From IMG/VR virus record IMGVR_UViG_3300029267_002725, positions 1-30,798 of that record: a DNA stretch of 30,798 bases; one strand, written 5' to 3'. Shown here piece after piece: positions 1 through 5,873 of the stretch. The notes under the pieces were generated by a model. The model saw only the letters and a program-made list of their open reading frames with translations, was not told the origin of the DNA and ran no database searches. Each line of letters opens with the position of its first letter. The stretch's first letter is position 1. The translations under genes and the position numbers were made by a program. The DNA is from a virus.

Positions 1-144
1 TATACCGAATACTATCCTTACAAACAAACCGAGGAATCCTTAAAAAAGGTTGGCTATGAAGTATTGGTATTTATCGCATCAAAAGAAGAAGATGAAAGCA
101 GAATAACATGCGGAAACGCAATATTAGCCGATTCAACTGAGTAA
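1..144 (+). CDS. RlmN/Cfr-like radical SAM enzyme, 3' end only (cut by window edge)
   Basis: Frame 1 is open from the first base to TAA at 142-144 and encodes the last 47 residues of a radical SAM methyltransferase of the RlmN/Cfr type. It includes the C-terminal ITCGNAIL motif, which holds the methyl-carrier cysteine. The DNA is identical to positions 1589-1732, the 3' end of the complete gene downstream. Identity stops exactly at the stop codon; the flanks then differ. The start lies outside the window, so it cannot be said whether this is a full second copy, a remnant, or an assembly effect at a contig end. It is followed after 28 bases by a small zinc-ribbon-like gene. Confidence 0.65.
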   Translation, partial: YTEYYPYKQTEESLKKVGYEVLVFIASKEEDESRITCGNAILADSTE

Positions 145-172
145 AGGTAATTGAACGATAAAGGTGAGTGAT

Positions 173-307
173 ATGAGAAGAAAAAACAAATGTAGAAAAT
201 GTGGAAAGTTACGAAACAAGAATAGGCTAATGACAATTGTGGATAATTGGGGAAACGTATCTTATCAATGCGAGATTAATTGTATGCATAAAACCAAGGA
301 TAATTGA
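173..307 (+). CDS. Small zinc-ribbon-like protein, 44 aa
   Basis: An ATG at 173 follows AAGGTGAG at 161-168 with good spacing and opens a 44-codon frame ending in TGA at 305-307. The protein is basic and has two cysteine pairs, CRKC near residues 7-10 and CEINC near 34-38, an arrangement like a treble-clef or zinc-ribbon fold. Such small zinc proteins are common in phage early regions. No specific function can be assigned. The stop lies inside the AAGGATAATTGAA signature that also precedes other early genes. Confidence 0.55.
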   Translation: MRRKNKCRKCGKLRNKNRLMTIVDNWGNVSYQCEINCMHKTKDN

Positions 308-316
308 AGATGGTAA

Positions 317-538
317 GTGAATATTGAATTTGATAAAGATTACAGACACAAAGGGAACGGACATCTTTACCGTGTACAAAGAAAAGTTTTAGTTAAGCAA
401 CTAGATGGTTCATGGGTTAAAGGTGTTGCCTACCAAAGAACAGATGCAGATTACAACGGACAGGAATATATCAGGACTGATAAAAATTTTGTAGACAGGT
501 TTGAAAAAGAAAGTACGGGTTCGATTCCCGGTCGGTAG
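317..538 (+). CDS. Small unknown protein, 73 aa, 3' end overlaps a tRNA T-arm-like hairpin
   Basis: The frame starts at GTG 317 and runs to TAG 536-538. Residues 1-64 look like a small beta-rich phage protein, with YRHKGNG near the start, a central VLVKQLDGSWVKGVAY stretch and a terminal NFVDRFEK; there is a weak resemblance to DUF1653-type proteins (YRH...K-G at the start, MF-EK at the end). The last nine residues (ESTGSIPGR) are encoded by DNA that folds as a tRNA TPsiC arm, so the natural C-terminus may have been replaced by a junction. The start is uncertain: no good ribosome binding site lies at normal spacing, and an upstream ATG at 310 gives only a 5-residue peptide. Confidence 0.5.
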   Translation: MNIEFDKDYRHKGNGHLYRVQRKVLVKQLDGSWVKGVAYQRTDADYNGQEYIRTDKNFVDRFEKESTGSIPGR

Positions 539-737
539 CTGAGGACTGGTGTGAAGGGAGCTTGGTTCGATTCCAAGTGATTGTACTCTGGTGAGACAAA
601 TAGCTCGGTTGACCCGACCGTTAAAGCTAAAGCGGAATCTTTAGCAGGGGTTAATCAAAATGGGGATAGCGGTGACAAGTAAGCCTAGGATACTAAGTCA
701 AAAATCGCCTACACCGTTAGCAGGGCGACTATTCCCA
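512..737 (+). ncRNA. Candidate structured RNA with two tRNA T-arm-like hairpins
   Basis: Between a small gene and the RlmN-like gene the sequence is rich in pairing. Hairpin 1 is CGGG-TTCGATT-CCCG (516-530). Hairpin 2 is CTTGG-TTCGATT-CCAAG (561-577), a perfect 5-bp T stem with a canonical 7-base T loop. AGTAC (512-516) can pair with GTACT (583-587) around both, though it shares C516 with hairpin 1. TAGCT-CGGT (601-609) can pair with ACCG (617-620) and AGCTA (625-629). GCTAAAG (626-632) pairs perfectly with CTTTAGC (639-645) and competes for 626-629. TGGGGATAG-CGGTG (661-674) pairs with CACCG (712-716) and CTATTCCCA (729-737). No complete tRNA cloverleaf could be fitted, and no known RNA family was recognised. 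It may be a leader of the downstream gene, an independent RNA, or tRNA debris. Confidence 0.45.
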
Positions 738-763
738 CTCAAAAAACTAAGGATATTTGAATT

Positions 764-1732
764 TTGAAGATTTTAAAAAATATAGAAGTTCCAACGGGTA
801 ACATACTCATCGTCGCTGGAGAAAAGGGTAAATTGGAGTGTCTCTCCATTAGTGATTACGGAAAAGACGTAAATCTTAAATGCGACTCAATGGGATTGAG
901 CAGAGAACCTGAAAAGGTTAGACATACTAAATTACTACCACTTGAAGACAAATGGGTGATAACAATATCGACTCAATATGGCTGTTCTATGGGCTGTAAT
1001 TTTTGCGATGTACCCAAAGTAGGAAAAGGTAAAAACGCAACCCTTAATGATTTAGTTAACCAAGTAAAAACAGCAATGTCATTACATCCCTACGTTGTCC
1101 ATTCAAAAAGAATAAATCTTCACTACGCCAGAATGGGGGAACCTACATGGAATCCTAATATTTTTGCTGCCACGAAAGAAATAGGTTTTTTACTTGAAAG
1201 TAGGTCTTTTGGTTTTCATCCTGTTATTTCAACAATGATGCCTAGAAAAAACAAAAACCTAAAATCATTCATAGAAGAGTGGATGAGAATTAAGAATGGT
1301 ATTTGCAAAGGTAATGCAGGGTTGCAGCTTAGTATAAACTCAACCTGCGAACTAGAAAGAAAAAGAATATTCGGAGGAAACGCATGTTCATTATCTGAAA
1401 TATCTTCGATTATGTATGGTATTAAACCATTGGGTAGAAAAATTACACTAAACTTTGCTATTGCTGATTACGAAATTCTTCCAAATGTGTTGTTGGATTT
1501 CTTTGATCCTGATTTATACATAATCAAGCTTACTCCTATGCACAAAACAAAGTCGGCAATCATAAACGGAGTTAAAACAAAAGGCGATTATACCGAATAC
1601 TATCCTTACAAACAAACCGAGGAATCCTTAAAAAAGGTTGGCTATGAAGTATTGGTATTTATCGCATCAAAAGAAGAAGATGAAAGCAGAATAACATGCG
1701 GAAACGCAATATTAGCCGATTCAACTGAGTAA
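764..1732 (+). CDS. RlmN/Cfr-family radical SAM RNA methyltransferase-like protein
   Basis: This 322-residue protein matches the RlmN/Cfr layout. The 4Fe-4S motif CX3CX2C is C74-SMG-C78-NF-C81, preceded by ISTQYG as in RlmN (SSQVG). An RMGEP segment at 123-127 matches the MGMGEP of RlmN, and ITCGNAIL (C312) matches the C-terminal motif that carries the methylated cysteine (Cys355 in E. coli RlmN). Family members methylate C2 of adenosine in 23S rRNA (A2503) and tRNA (A37), or C8 in Cfr. The second conserved cysteine, seven residues before the cluster (Cys118 in E. coli), is threonine 67 here. At 322 residues it is shorter than E. coli RlmN, and the N-terminal domain looks reduced. Start is TTG at 764 with AAGGA 10 bases upstream. 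Substrate is unknown. Its last 144 bp are duplicated at the window start. Confidence 0.85.
   Translation: MKILKNIEVPTGNILIVAGEKGKLECLSISDYGKDVNLKCDSMGLSREPEKVRHTKLLPLEDKWVITISTQYGCSMGCNFCDVPKVGKGKNATLNDLVNQVKTAMSLHPYVVHSKRINLHYARMGEPTWNPNIFAATKEIGFLLESRSFGFHPVISTMMPRKNKNLKSFIEEWMRIKNGICKGNAGLQLSINSTCELERKRIFGGNACSLSEISSIMYGIKPLGRKITLNFAIADYEILPNVLLDFFDPDLYIIKLTPMHKTKSAIINGVKTKGDYTEYYPYKQTEESLKKVGYEVLVFIASKEEDESRITCGNAILADSTE
1589..1732 (+). repeat. 144-bp perfect direct repeat, second copy (first copy at 1-144)
   Basis: Positions 1-144 and 1589-1732 are identical. The copies end together at the TAA stop codon of the RlmN-like gene; the next bases are AGGTAATTG in the first copy and GAAAAATAC in the second. 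The left limit of the first copy is the window edge, so the repeat may be longer. Offset between copies is 1588 bp. Confidence 0.95.
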
Positions 1733-2074
1733 GAAAAATACAAAATGTAGGTTATGGTTTTGGTGGGTATCAAGGTGCTATGTTTGGTATTGGTTTTATT
1801 CTGGGAAGTGACAAAGAAGGATGGGAAGTAGGTGACTTCTGGGGGTTCTGGGGAGCTAATACTAAACACACTGATAACTGTAAATGGACAGAAGAAGAAC
1901 GTATTAAATTTCACGGAGAAAATACGCTTAGAATATCAAAGCTATTGATTGATTGATGCAAAAATTGAAGATGTAACAGGACTAAAGGGTATACCAGTTG
2001 AGGTCACGTTTGATGGCGCCCATTTCTGGGGAGCTAAGATTAAAGAATGGCGCGTTTTAACTGAAGTACTATAA
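1733..2074 (+). pseudogene. Truncated and frameshifted phage gene remnant
   Basis: From 1738 to 1953 the reading frame encodes a glycine- and tryptophan-rich segment (FGGYQGAMFGIG, then GDFWGFWGAN, then WTEEERIKFHGENTLRISKLLID) and stops at TGA 1954-1956. The protein clearly continues in another frame from 1955: DAKIEDVTGLKGIPVEVTFDG and then a final WRVLTEVL, ending TAA 2072-2074. The break sits in a run of GATT units (TTGATTGATTGATGC); removing one 4-bp unit restores a continuous frame. The 5' end is also missing: no start codon is found before the stop at 1726-1728, inside the 144-bp repeat. Proteins ending in a valine- and phenylalanine-rich strand plus W-R-x-L-T-E-V-L are common phage early proteins of unknown role. 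Probably inactive. Confidence 0.7.
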
Positions 2075-2094
2075 ATAACCAAGGGATTTTAAAT

Positions 2095-2178
2095 ATGGAG
2101 CTTTTATCAGATATTAATTTTTGGATCGGGGTTGTATGGACTTTAGGTGTCTATATGCTCGGTAGGTATTCAACATAA
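2095..2178 (+). CDS. Very small membrane peptide, 27 aa
   Basis: ATG 2095 lies nine bases after AAGGG (2081-2085) and opens a 27-codon frame ending at TAA 2176-2178. Residues 8-23 form one hydrophobic segment (NFWIGVVWTLGVYMLG) flanked by an acidic N-terminus and a short polar tail, which suggests a single-pass membrane peptide. No family is recognised. The spacing and a plausible ribosome binding site are the main support; a chance ORF is possible at this length. Confidence 0.4.
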   Translation: MELLSDINFWIGVVWTLGVYMLGRYST

Positions 2179-2188
2179 AGAAACTAAA

Positions 2189-2236
2189 GTTAGTTGAACA
2201 CACACAAACTAACGAAATCTGGTGTAAATGTTAGTT
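2189..2236 (+). promoter_or_regulatory. GTTAGTT repeats with inverted copy, possible operator
   Basis: GTTAGTT occurs at 2189-2195 and 2230-2236, and its complement AACTAAC at 2207-2213 forms a 7-bp arm inverted repeat with the first copy. They lie in the short gap before the gene at 2255. This arrangement is typical of a protein-binding site, but no regulator is identified. Confidence 0.3.
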
Positions 2237-2254
2237 ATAAAGAACCAAGGATAA

Positions 2255-2788
2255 TTGAACGAACTTATGGATGGTCAAGAAAAACATATCAAAGAAACAC
2301 TTATGCGTAGGGACAGTGTACGTAAGGTTCTTAAGCAACGCATCAAGCAGGTAGGGCTTGGTAATGGTAAGGGAAGAGGAATTGATTTACCTCTTCTCGG
2401 TGTTAAAGATATTAAGAAATCTAAAATGTGGATACTAGAGCGTATCCTTGTTGACGCGCCGAAGGAGGATGTTAGTGAGCATGTGCGCTTAAAGCTAGGG
2501 GTAACTTCCTTGGTCCCTAGCTTGATAGACCTAACTCCACGTAACTTTGAATGGCTTAGAGGCATACACGACAGTACCTTGCAGAGTCTTAGCTATATCG
2601 TAAATAGAATGATTGAGTCGTGTAGGTACGACGTACCATGGGAAGTAGAAGAAGCAAAGCCAGAAGAAATCGTAAAGGCTCTTGCTCTTTTAAATAAATA
2701 TGAAGGAACTAAGAGAAATGTCAGTACTACAAAGAGATCTGCCTTTAGTAAGAGAGGCCTTGCTGACAGAGCAAGTATTGAGCCTTGA
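2255..2788 (+). CDS. Unknown early protein, 177 aa, overlaps DNA polymerase start
   Basis: The frame from TTG 2255 to TGA 2786-2788 encodes a basic, mostly helical protein with no motif I recognise. A G-rich loop (GLGNGKGRG, about residues 34-42) and a central V-rich segment stand out. Start choice is open: TTG 2255 lies only three bases after AAGGA (2247-2251), and the next ATG (2267) lies 15 bases after it. The 3' end overlaps the polymerase gene by about 70-90 bases in another frame, so the last 25-30 residues are constrained by both genes. Its position directly before the polymerase suggests a role in replication or early takeover, but this is only context. Confidence 0.65.
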   Translation: MNELMDGQEKHIKETLMRRDSVRKVLKQRIKQVGLGNGKGRGIDLPLLGVKDIKKSKMWILERILVDAPKEDVSEHVRLKLGVTSLVPSLIDLTPRNFEWLRGIHDSTLQSLSYIVNRMIESCRYDVPWEVEEAKPEEIVKALALLNKYEGTKRNVSTTKRSAFSKRGLADRASIEP

Positions 2789-4559
2789 TACAGAAACTAC
2801 AGGCCTTAAGTGGCATAGTGGGGATAGAATAGTAGCAATCATCATTGCTTCACAGTTCGAAACATATTACTTTAATTTTAAAGATTACGAAGACGATAAC
2901 CCTGTCTTATCTTGGGAAACGTTTAAGTTAAATATAGAGCCAATTCTTTTGGATCCAGAAAAACTATGGTATTTGCACAATGCTAAGTTTGATATGCAGA
3001 TGCTTGCCCTAGAGGATTTATACTTAGGTGGTACTATTCACGATACGATGGTGGTTGAGCGCCTTTTAAATAATAACTGCTTTGACCTATCTCTAAATTC
3101 AGTAGGTAAGGTATACGGAGTTGATAAGTCTGATGCAGTAGTTGAATGGCTTAAAGAGCATAAGCACTGGGAGCTCATACAGGTCCCCGGTAAGCAAAAA
3201 AGGGTAAGGGAATATGATTGGTCAAAAGTTCCTTATGAAGTCTTGTGTCCCTATGGTGAGCAGGACGGAAGGATGACCTTTCAGATTGGTAACCGCCAGC
3301 GCATAAGGTGTAAGCAAATATCACAAGCTCAGAAAGACATCCCAAACAATTTTAAACATTGCTATTATAATGAATTAAAGTTAGTAAAAACAGTGTTCCA
3401 CATGGAACACTACGGGGTAAGCTTGGATGTTCCTTATTGTGAAGAGGCAAGAGATTTTTATAATGCTAGGCTTCAGGTACTTACCGAGAGGTTTCAGATT
3501 GAAACCGGGCATCCATTTACAGATAGTGCTAAGGCCTTTGGGGTATCCATCCCAGACCTTATGCCTGACGTAGTTAATGAAAAATCAGGAAACCTAAGTT
3601 ATAAATCTTCTGTCCTAGAGCGGCTAGACCACCCAATGGCTGCTGTGATTTTAGATATTAGATCTACTAAAAAGTATCTTGATTTTTTTAATGGCTTCTT
3701 ATACTTTAAGAGCGAGCAAAATACACTACATGCAAGTCTAAACCAAGCGGGGACTAAAACGGGTCGCTTTAGCTGCAGCGGTCCTAACCTTCAGCAATTG
3801 ACCAAAGAAGAGCTTTTAGACCAAGATGATGAATACCCTGTACGGCGCGCTATTATTCCGCCAAAGGGGTTTTTCTTTTTGATGATAGATTACGACCAGC
3901 AAGAGTATCGAATGATGCTGGATTATTGCGGAGCTACTCAGCTTATTAAAAAAATCCAGCAAGGCCTAGATGTACATACAGCTACTGCAGAGCTTGCATC
4001 CACCCCTGAAATGCCTATTACTCGTAAGCAGGCTAAGACAGCAAACTTTGCTGTACTTTATGGTTCAGGGGACGCTAACCTTGCTGCTAACCTAAAGGTA
4101 AGTAAGGATAGGGCAAAGGCTATTAGGGAAGCTATCTTTGCTGCATCACCTAATATGAAGCGGTTTATGTACAAGGTGCAAGAAAGAGCAAGGATTGCCG
4201 GACATATTAAAAACTGGCTTGGAAGAATTATACACTTTCCGGTGCCTCGGCCTGGGGAAAAGGAATTTTACTACAGAGCTCCAAACGCACTAATACAGGG
4301 AGGCTGCGCTGATGTTAATAAGGTAGCTATGAATGAGATAGATGATTTACTTGCAGATAGAGAAACCCGGCAAGTTCTTTGCATTCACGACGAACTTGTA
4401 TTTGAGATGAAATACGGGGAAGAGCACCTTATCCCAGAGATTAAGTCAATTATGGAAAGGGTGTACAAACATAAAAACTTAAACCTAACTGCCACTGTAG
4501 AGTATAGTGAAAAGAGCTTAGCAGATAAAAAAGAATGGGTAGAAGGTTCAACAAGGTAA
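2718..4559 (+). CDS. Family A DNA polymerase with 3'-5' exonuclease
   Basis: This is a phage DNA polymerase I-type replicase. The proofreading domain shows Exo I (LSLDTETTG, D24 and E26), Exo II (HNAKFD, N88 and D92) and Exo III (YGEQD, D183). The polymerase domain shows TGRFSCSGPNLQQL, motif A (DYDQQEYR, D391), motif B (R436...K440...F444 in RKQAKTANFAVLYG) and motif C (IHDEL, H557-D558-E559). All catalytic carboxylates are present. At 613 residues it is slightly shorter than T7 polymerase (704) and lacks the 5' nuclease domain. I chose ATG 2718, which has AAGGA ten bases upstream; ATG 2700 would add six residues but has no ribosome binding site. It probably replicates the phage genome with a primase-helicase encoded outside the window. 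Confidence 0.95.
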   Translation: MSVLQRDLPLVREALLTEQVLSLDTETTGLKWHSGDRIVAIIIASQFETYYFNFKDYEDDNPVLSWETFKLNIEPILLDPEKLWYLHNAKFDMQMLALEDLYLGGTIHDTMVVERLLNNNCFDLSLNSVGKVYGVDKSDAVVEWLKEHKHWELIQVPGKQKRVREYDWSKVPYEVLCPYGEQDGRMTFQIGNRQRIRCKQISQAQKDIPNNFKHCYYNELKLVKTVFHMEHYGVSLDVPYCEEARDFYNARLQVLTERFQIETGHPFTDSAKAFGVSIPDLMPDVVNEKSGNLSYKSSVLERLDHPMAAVILDIRSTKKYLDFFNGFLYFKSEQNTLHASLNQAGTKTGRFSCSGPNLQQLTKEELLDQDDEYPVRRAIIPPKGFFFLMIDYDQQEYRMMLDYCGATQLIKKIQQGLDVHTATAELASTPEMPITRKQAKTANFAVLYGSGDANLAANLKVSKDRAKAIREAIFAASPNMKRFMYKVQERARIAGHIKNWLGRIIHFPVPRPGEKEFYYRAPNALIQGGCADVNKVAMNEIDDLLADRETRQVLCIHDELVFEMKYGEEHLIPEIKSIMERVYKHKNLNLTATVEYSEKSLADKKEWVEGSTR

Positions 4560-4571
4560 GGAATTTTGAAG

Positions 4572-4712
4572 ATGCGTTGTATAGACATTAATCAAAAAAC
4601 TATCAATTTAGATATATTGATAGCTTATATAAATGAGTTTAGTAAGGATGAATTAAAAGAGTCAATTGAAATTCTGGTAGCATGGATTATTGAACATAAT
4701 TTTTCAGAATAA
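4572..4712 (+). CDS. Small acidic protein, 46 aa
   Basis: A short frame follows the polymerase stop by 12 bases. ATG 4572 is nine bases after AAGGA (4559-4563); an in-frame TTG at 4566 would add two residues. The frame ends at TAA 4710-4712. The product is predicted to be two helices with many acidic and hydrophobic residues (YINEFSKDELKESIEIL in the middle). Function unknown. The same TTGAAGATG start context recurs at the next gene, which supports real translation. Confidence 0.5.
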   Translation: MRCIDINQKTINLDILIAYINEFSKDELKESIEILVAWIIEHNFSE

Positions 4713-4727
4713 GAAGGGGTTTTGAAG

Positions 4728-4904
4728 ATGACACAACCAGATTTTTGTTATTATGAATGTCCGTTTCTTAAACCTTGTGAGTATGATCAAAGCGACAAGA
4801 AAGAACCTCATTGGTGTGAGAAATATGACAAGCAAGTGAAGCATTATGGGTATCATCCAAACTTAGTAAAGTTGGAAGAATGTAGAAATGATGTTCAAGA
4901 ATGA
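4728..4904 (+). CDS. Small cysteine-rich protein, about 58 aa
   Basis: The frame is open from TTG 4722; ATG 4728 fits an AAGGGG ribosome binding site (eight bases) better. It ends at TGA 4902-4904. Five cysteines are present, four of them in the first half in a C-x3-C-x5-C-x12-C pattern, together with several histidines, so a small metal-binding fold is likely. No family is recognised. It is the last gene of the rightward block, just before the convergent terminator. Confidence 0.55.
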   Translation: MTQPDFCYYECPFLKPCEYDQSDKKEPHWCEKYDKQVKHYGYHPNLVKLEECRNDVQE

Positions 4905-4927
4905 AAAGTTAATTGAACAGAAAAGGT

Positions 4928-4960
4928 AAGGATTCAAAAAACTAGGTTTAATGAATCCTT
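4928..4960. terminator. Convergent bidirectional hairpin terminator
   Basis: AAGGATTCA (4928-4936) and TGAATCCTT (4952-4960) form a perfect 9-bp stem with a 15-base loop. It lies between the ends of the rightward early genes (4904) and the leftward late genes (4967). A TTTT run closes the right arm and an AAAA run precedes the left arm, so it can serve both strands. The loop contains AAAAACTAG, shared with an inverted repeat at 30624-30651. Confidence 0.65.
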
Positions 4961-4966
4961 TTACAT

Positions 4967-5419
4967 CTAATCTTCTTCAACCTTAATCAATCCACCTAGT
5001 GCGTCTAGCTCAAGTGCAGATACAGTAAATCCATCAAGATCTTCAAATGCTAATTTCTTTCTGTTAAGACTAGACTTTATGCTTTTAAATTCATTAAATG
5101 CTGTCTGCCATTCCTTAACCTTAGCTTCCTTAATCTTGTAAGTACCTGGCTTATCTTTCATTGCTTTGATCTCACCACTATCGTCAAGCTCAGCATAGTC
5201 TTTAAGAGTAGTGATAAAACATTTCTGCGCGCAGGTAAGTTCTTCCGACACCGCCTTACTCAATTTCATAACATGAAGAGTAGTGCGTGGGTCTTTAAAT
5301 TTATGTGCAGTAAGTCTAGCTACTGCTCCCATAAAGGTGTCGTCTTGAAAGAGCCCGTAGCTCACTGAAGCTAGATCCTTCTTCGCTCCCTCCACAGGCA
5401 ATACAGTTGAGTCGTTCAT
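4967..5419 (-). CDS. Unknown phage protein, 150 aa (DUF1617-like pattern)
   Basis: This is the last gene of the leftward operon. The product is mostly helical: a 25-residue lead, a helix with KLSKAVSEEL, a linker (DDSGEIKAMKDKPGTYKIKE) and a second amphipathic helix ending in an acidic GLIKVEED. The helix, short beta linker and helix layout resembles DUF1617-type phage proteins, but this is only a visual similarity. Start ATG at 5419 has a good GGGAG seven bases upstream, so the unusual 104-bp overlap with the nuclease gene is probably real. A shorter form from the internal ATG at 5332 is possible. Confidence 0.7.
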   Translation of the reverse strand: MNDSTVLPVEGAKKDLASVSYGLFQDDTFMGAVARLTAHKFKDPRTTLHVMKLSKAVSEELTCAQKCFITTLKDYAELDDSGEIKAMKDKPGTYKIKEAKVKEWQTAFNEFKSIKSSLNRKKLAFEDLDGFTVSALELDALGGLIKVEED

Positions 5420-5681
5420 AAATTAACTCCCAATTTTCAGGTGATACAATTAGGCCAATTCCCCCAGCAGCGTATATCTTTTGAAGTTTATAAACCTGCA
5501 TTTTAGAGGGGTTTGACTTTACATCTTTTTTGAGCTCGAGCGCAACATAATATCGGTTAACGCATACCAAAAAGTCAGGAGTGCCCACGATACCTTTTTG
5601 CTGTATCTTCTCACAGAATGTCTTAGGAAGTCTATCTAGGTAAGGACGTATCCGGTTTTTAAAAACTGTTTCGCTGCTCAT
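5316..5681 (-). CDS. VRR-NUC family nuclease
   Basis: The 121-residue product has the motifs of the VRR-NUC branch of PD-(D/E)XK nucleases: an early acidic residue (E4), GTPD (residues 33-36, D36), ALELKK (E49 and K51) and a following Q62 with AAGG at 71-74. Phage VRR-NUC proteins are small stand-alone nucleases, and those tested act on branched DNA such as Holliday junctions. In the late operon it could resolve replication intermediates before packaging. The catalytic set looks intact. The C-terminal 35 residues lie beyond the usual domain and overlap the next gene. Confidence 0.85.
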   Translation of the reverse strand: MSSETVFKNRIRPYLDRLPKTFCEKIQQKGIVGTPDFLVCVNRYYVALELKKDVKSNPSKMQVYKLQKIYAAGGIGLIVSPENWELIYERLNCIACGGSEEGSSFSELRALSRRHLYGSSS

Positions 5682-5693
5682 TCAGCCATAATG

Positions 5694-5873
5694 CTATTTA
5701 TAATCCGTTACGTCAAGAGATTCCGCTACTGCTGCAGTAACTTTATCATCTAGCTTATTGCTTGTTAGCTTGGATAAAAACCATAGGGAGTGAACAGTAA
5801 CTTTAGATAAAAACTTTTCCGTCAATAATTTAGTCAGGATAGCCAGGCCCATTTTTATTAGCATCGCTTGCAT
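5694..5873 (-). CDS. Small hydrophobic protein, 59 aa, possible lysis-related
   Basis: The frame is open from 5894, but the ATG at 5873 has a strong AAGGAG five bases upstream and is preferred. Residues 1-35 are hydrophobic with scattered lysines (MLIKMGLAILTKLLTEKFL), followed by a polar acidic tail. It overlaps the preceding membrane-protein gene by 44 bp. Small membrane proteins next to a cell-wall peptidase-like gene suggest holin or lysis functions, but no holin family is recognised. Confidence 0.6.
   Translation of the reverse strand: MQAMLIKMGLAILTKLLTEKFLSKVTVHSLWFLSKLTSNKLDDKVTAAVAESLDVTDYK

Noticed and set aside
54-236. Minus-strand ORF repeated at 1642-1914
   Set aside because: Both are shadows of the duplicated RlmN-like 3' end on the other strand, with no ribosome binding site and a biased composition.
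430-590. One or two complete tRNA genes ending in the TTCGATT hairpins
   Set aside because: The T arms are convincing, but no matching 7-bp acceptor, D arm and anticodon arm could be placed at tRNA spacing for either hairpin. CTACCAA at 431 pairs only partly with TCGGTAG at 532 and is too far away.
512-760. Group I intron
   Set aside because: I looked for the P7 and P3/P8 core; GATACTAAGTC near 690 is only a loose match, and no intact flanking exon frame is restored by removing the region.
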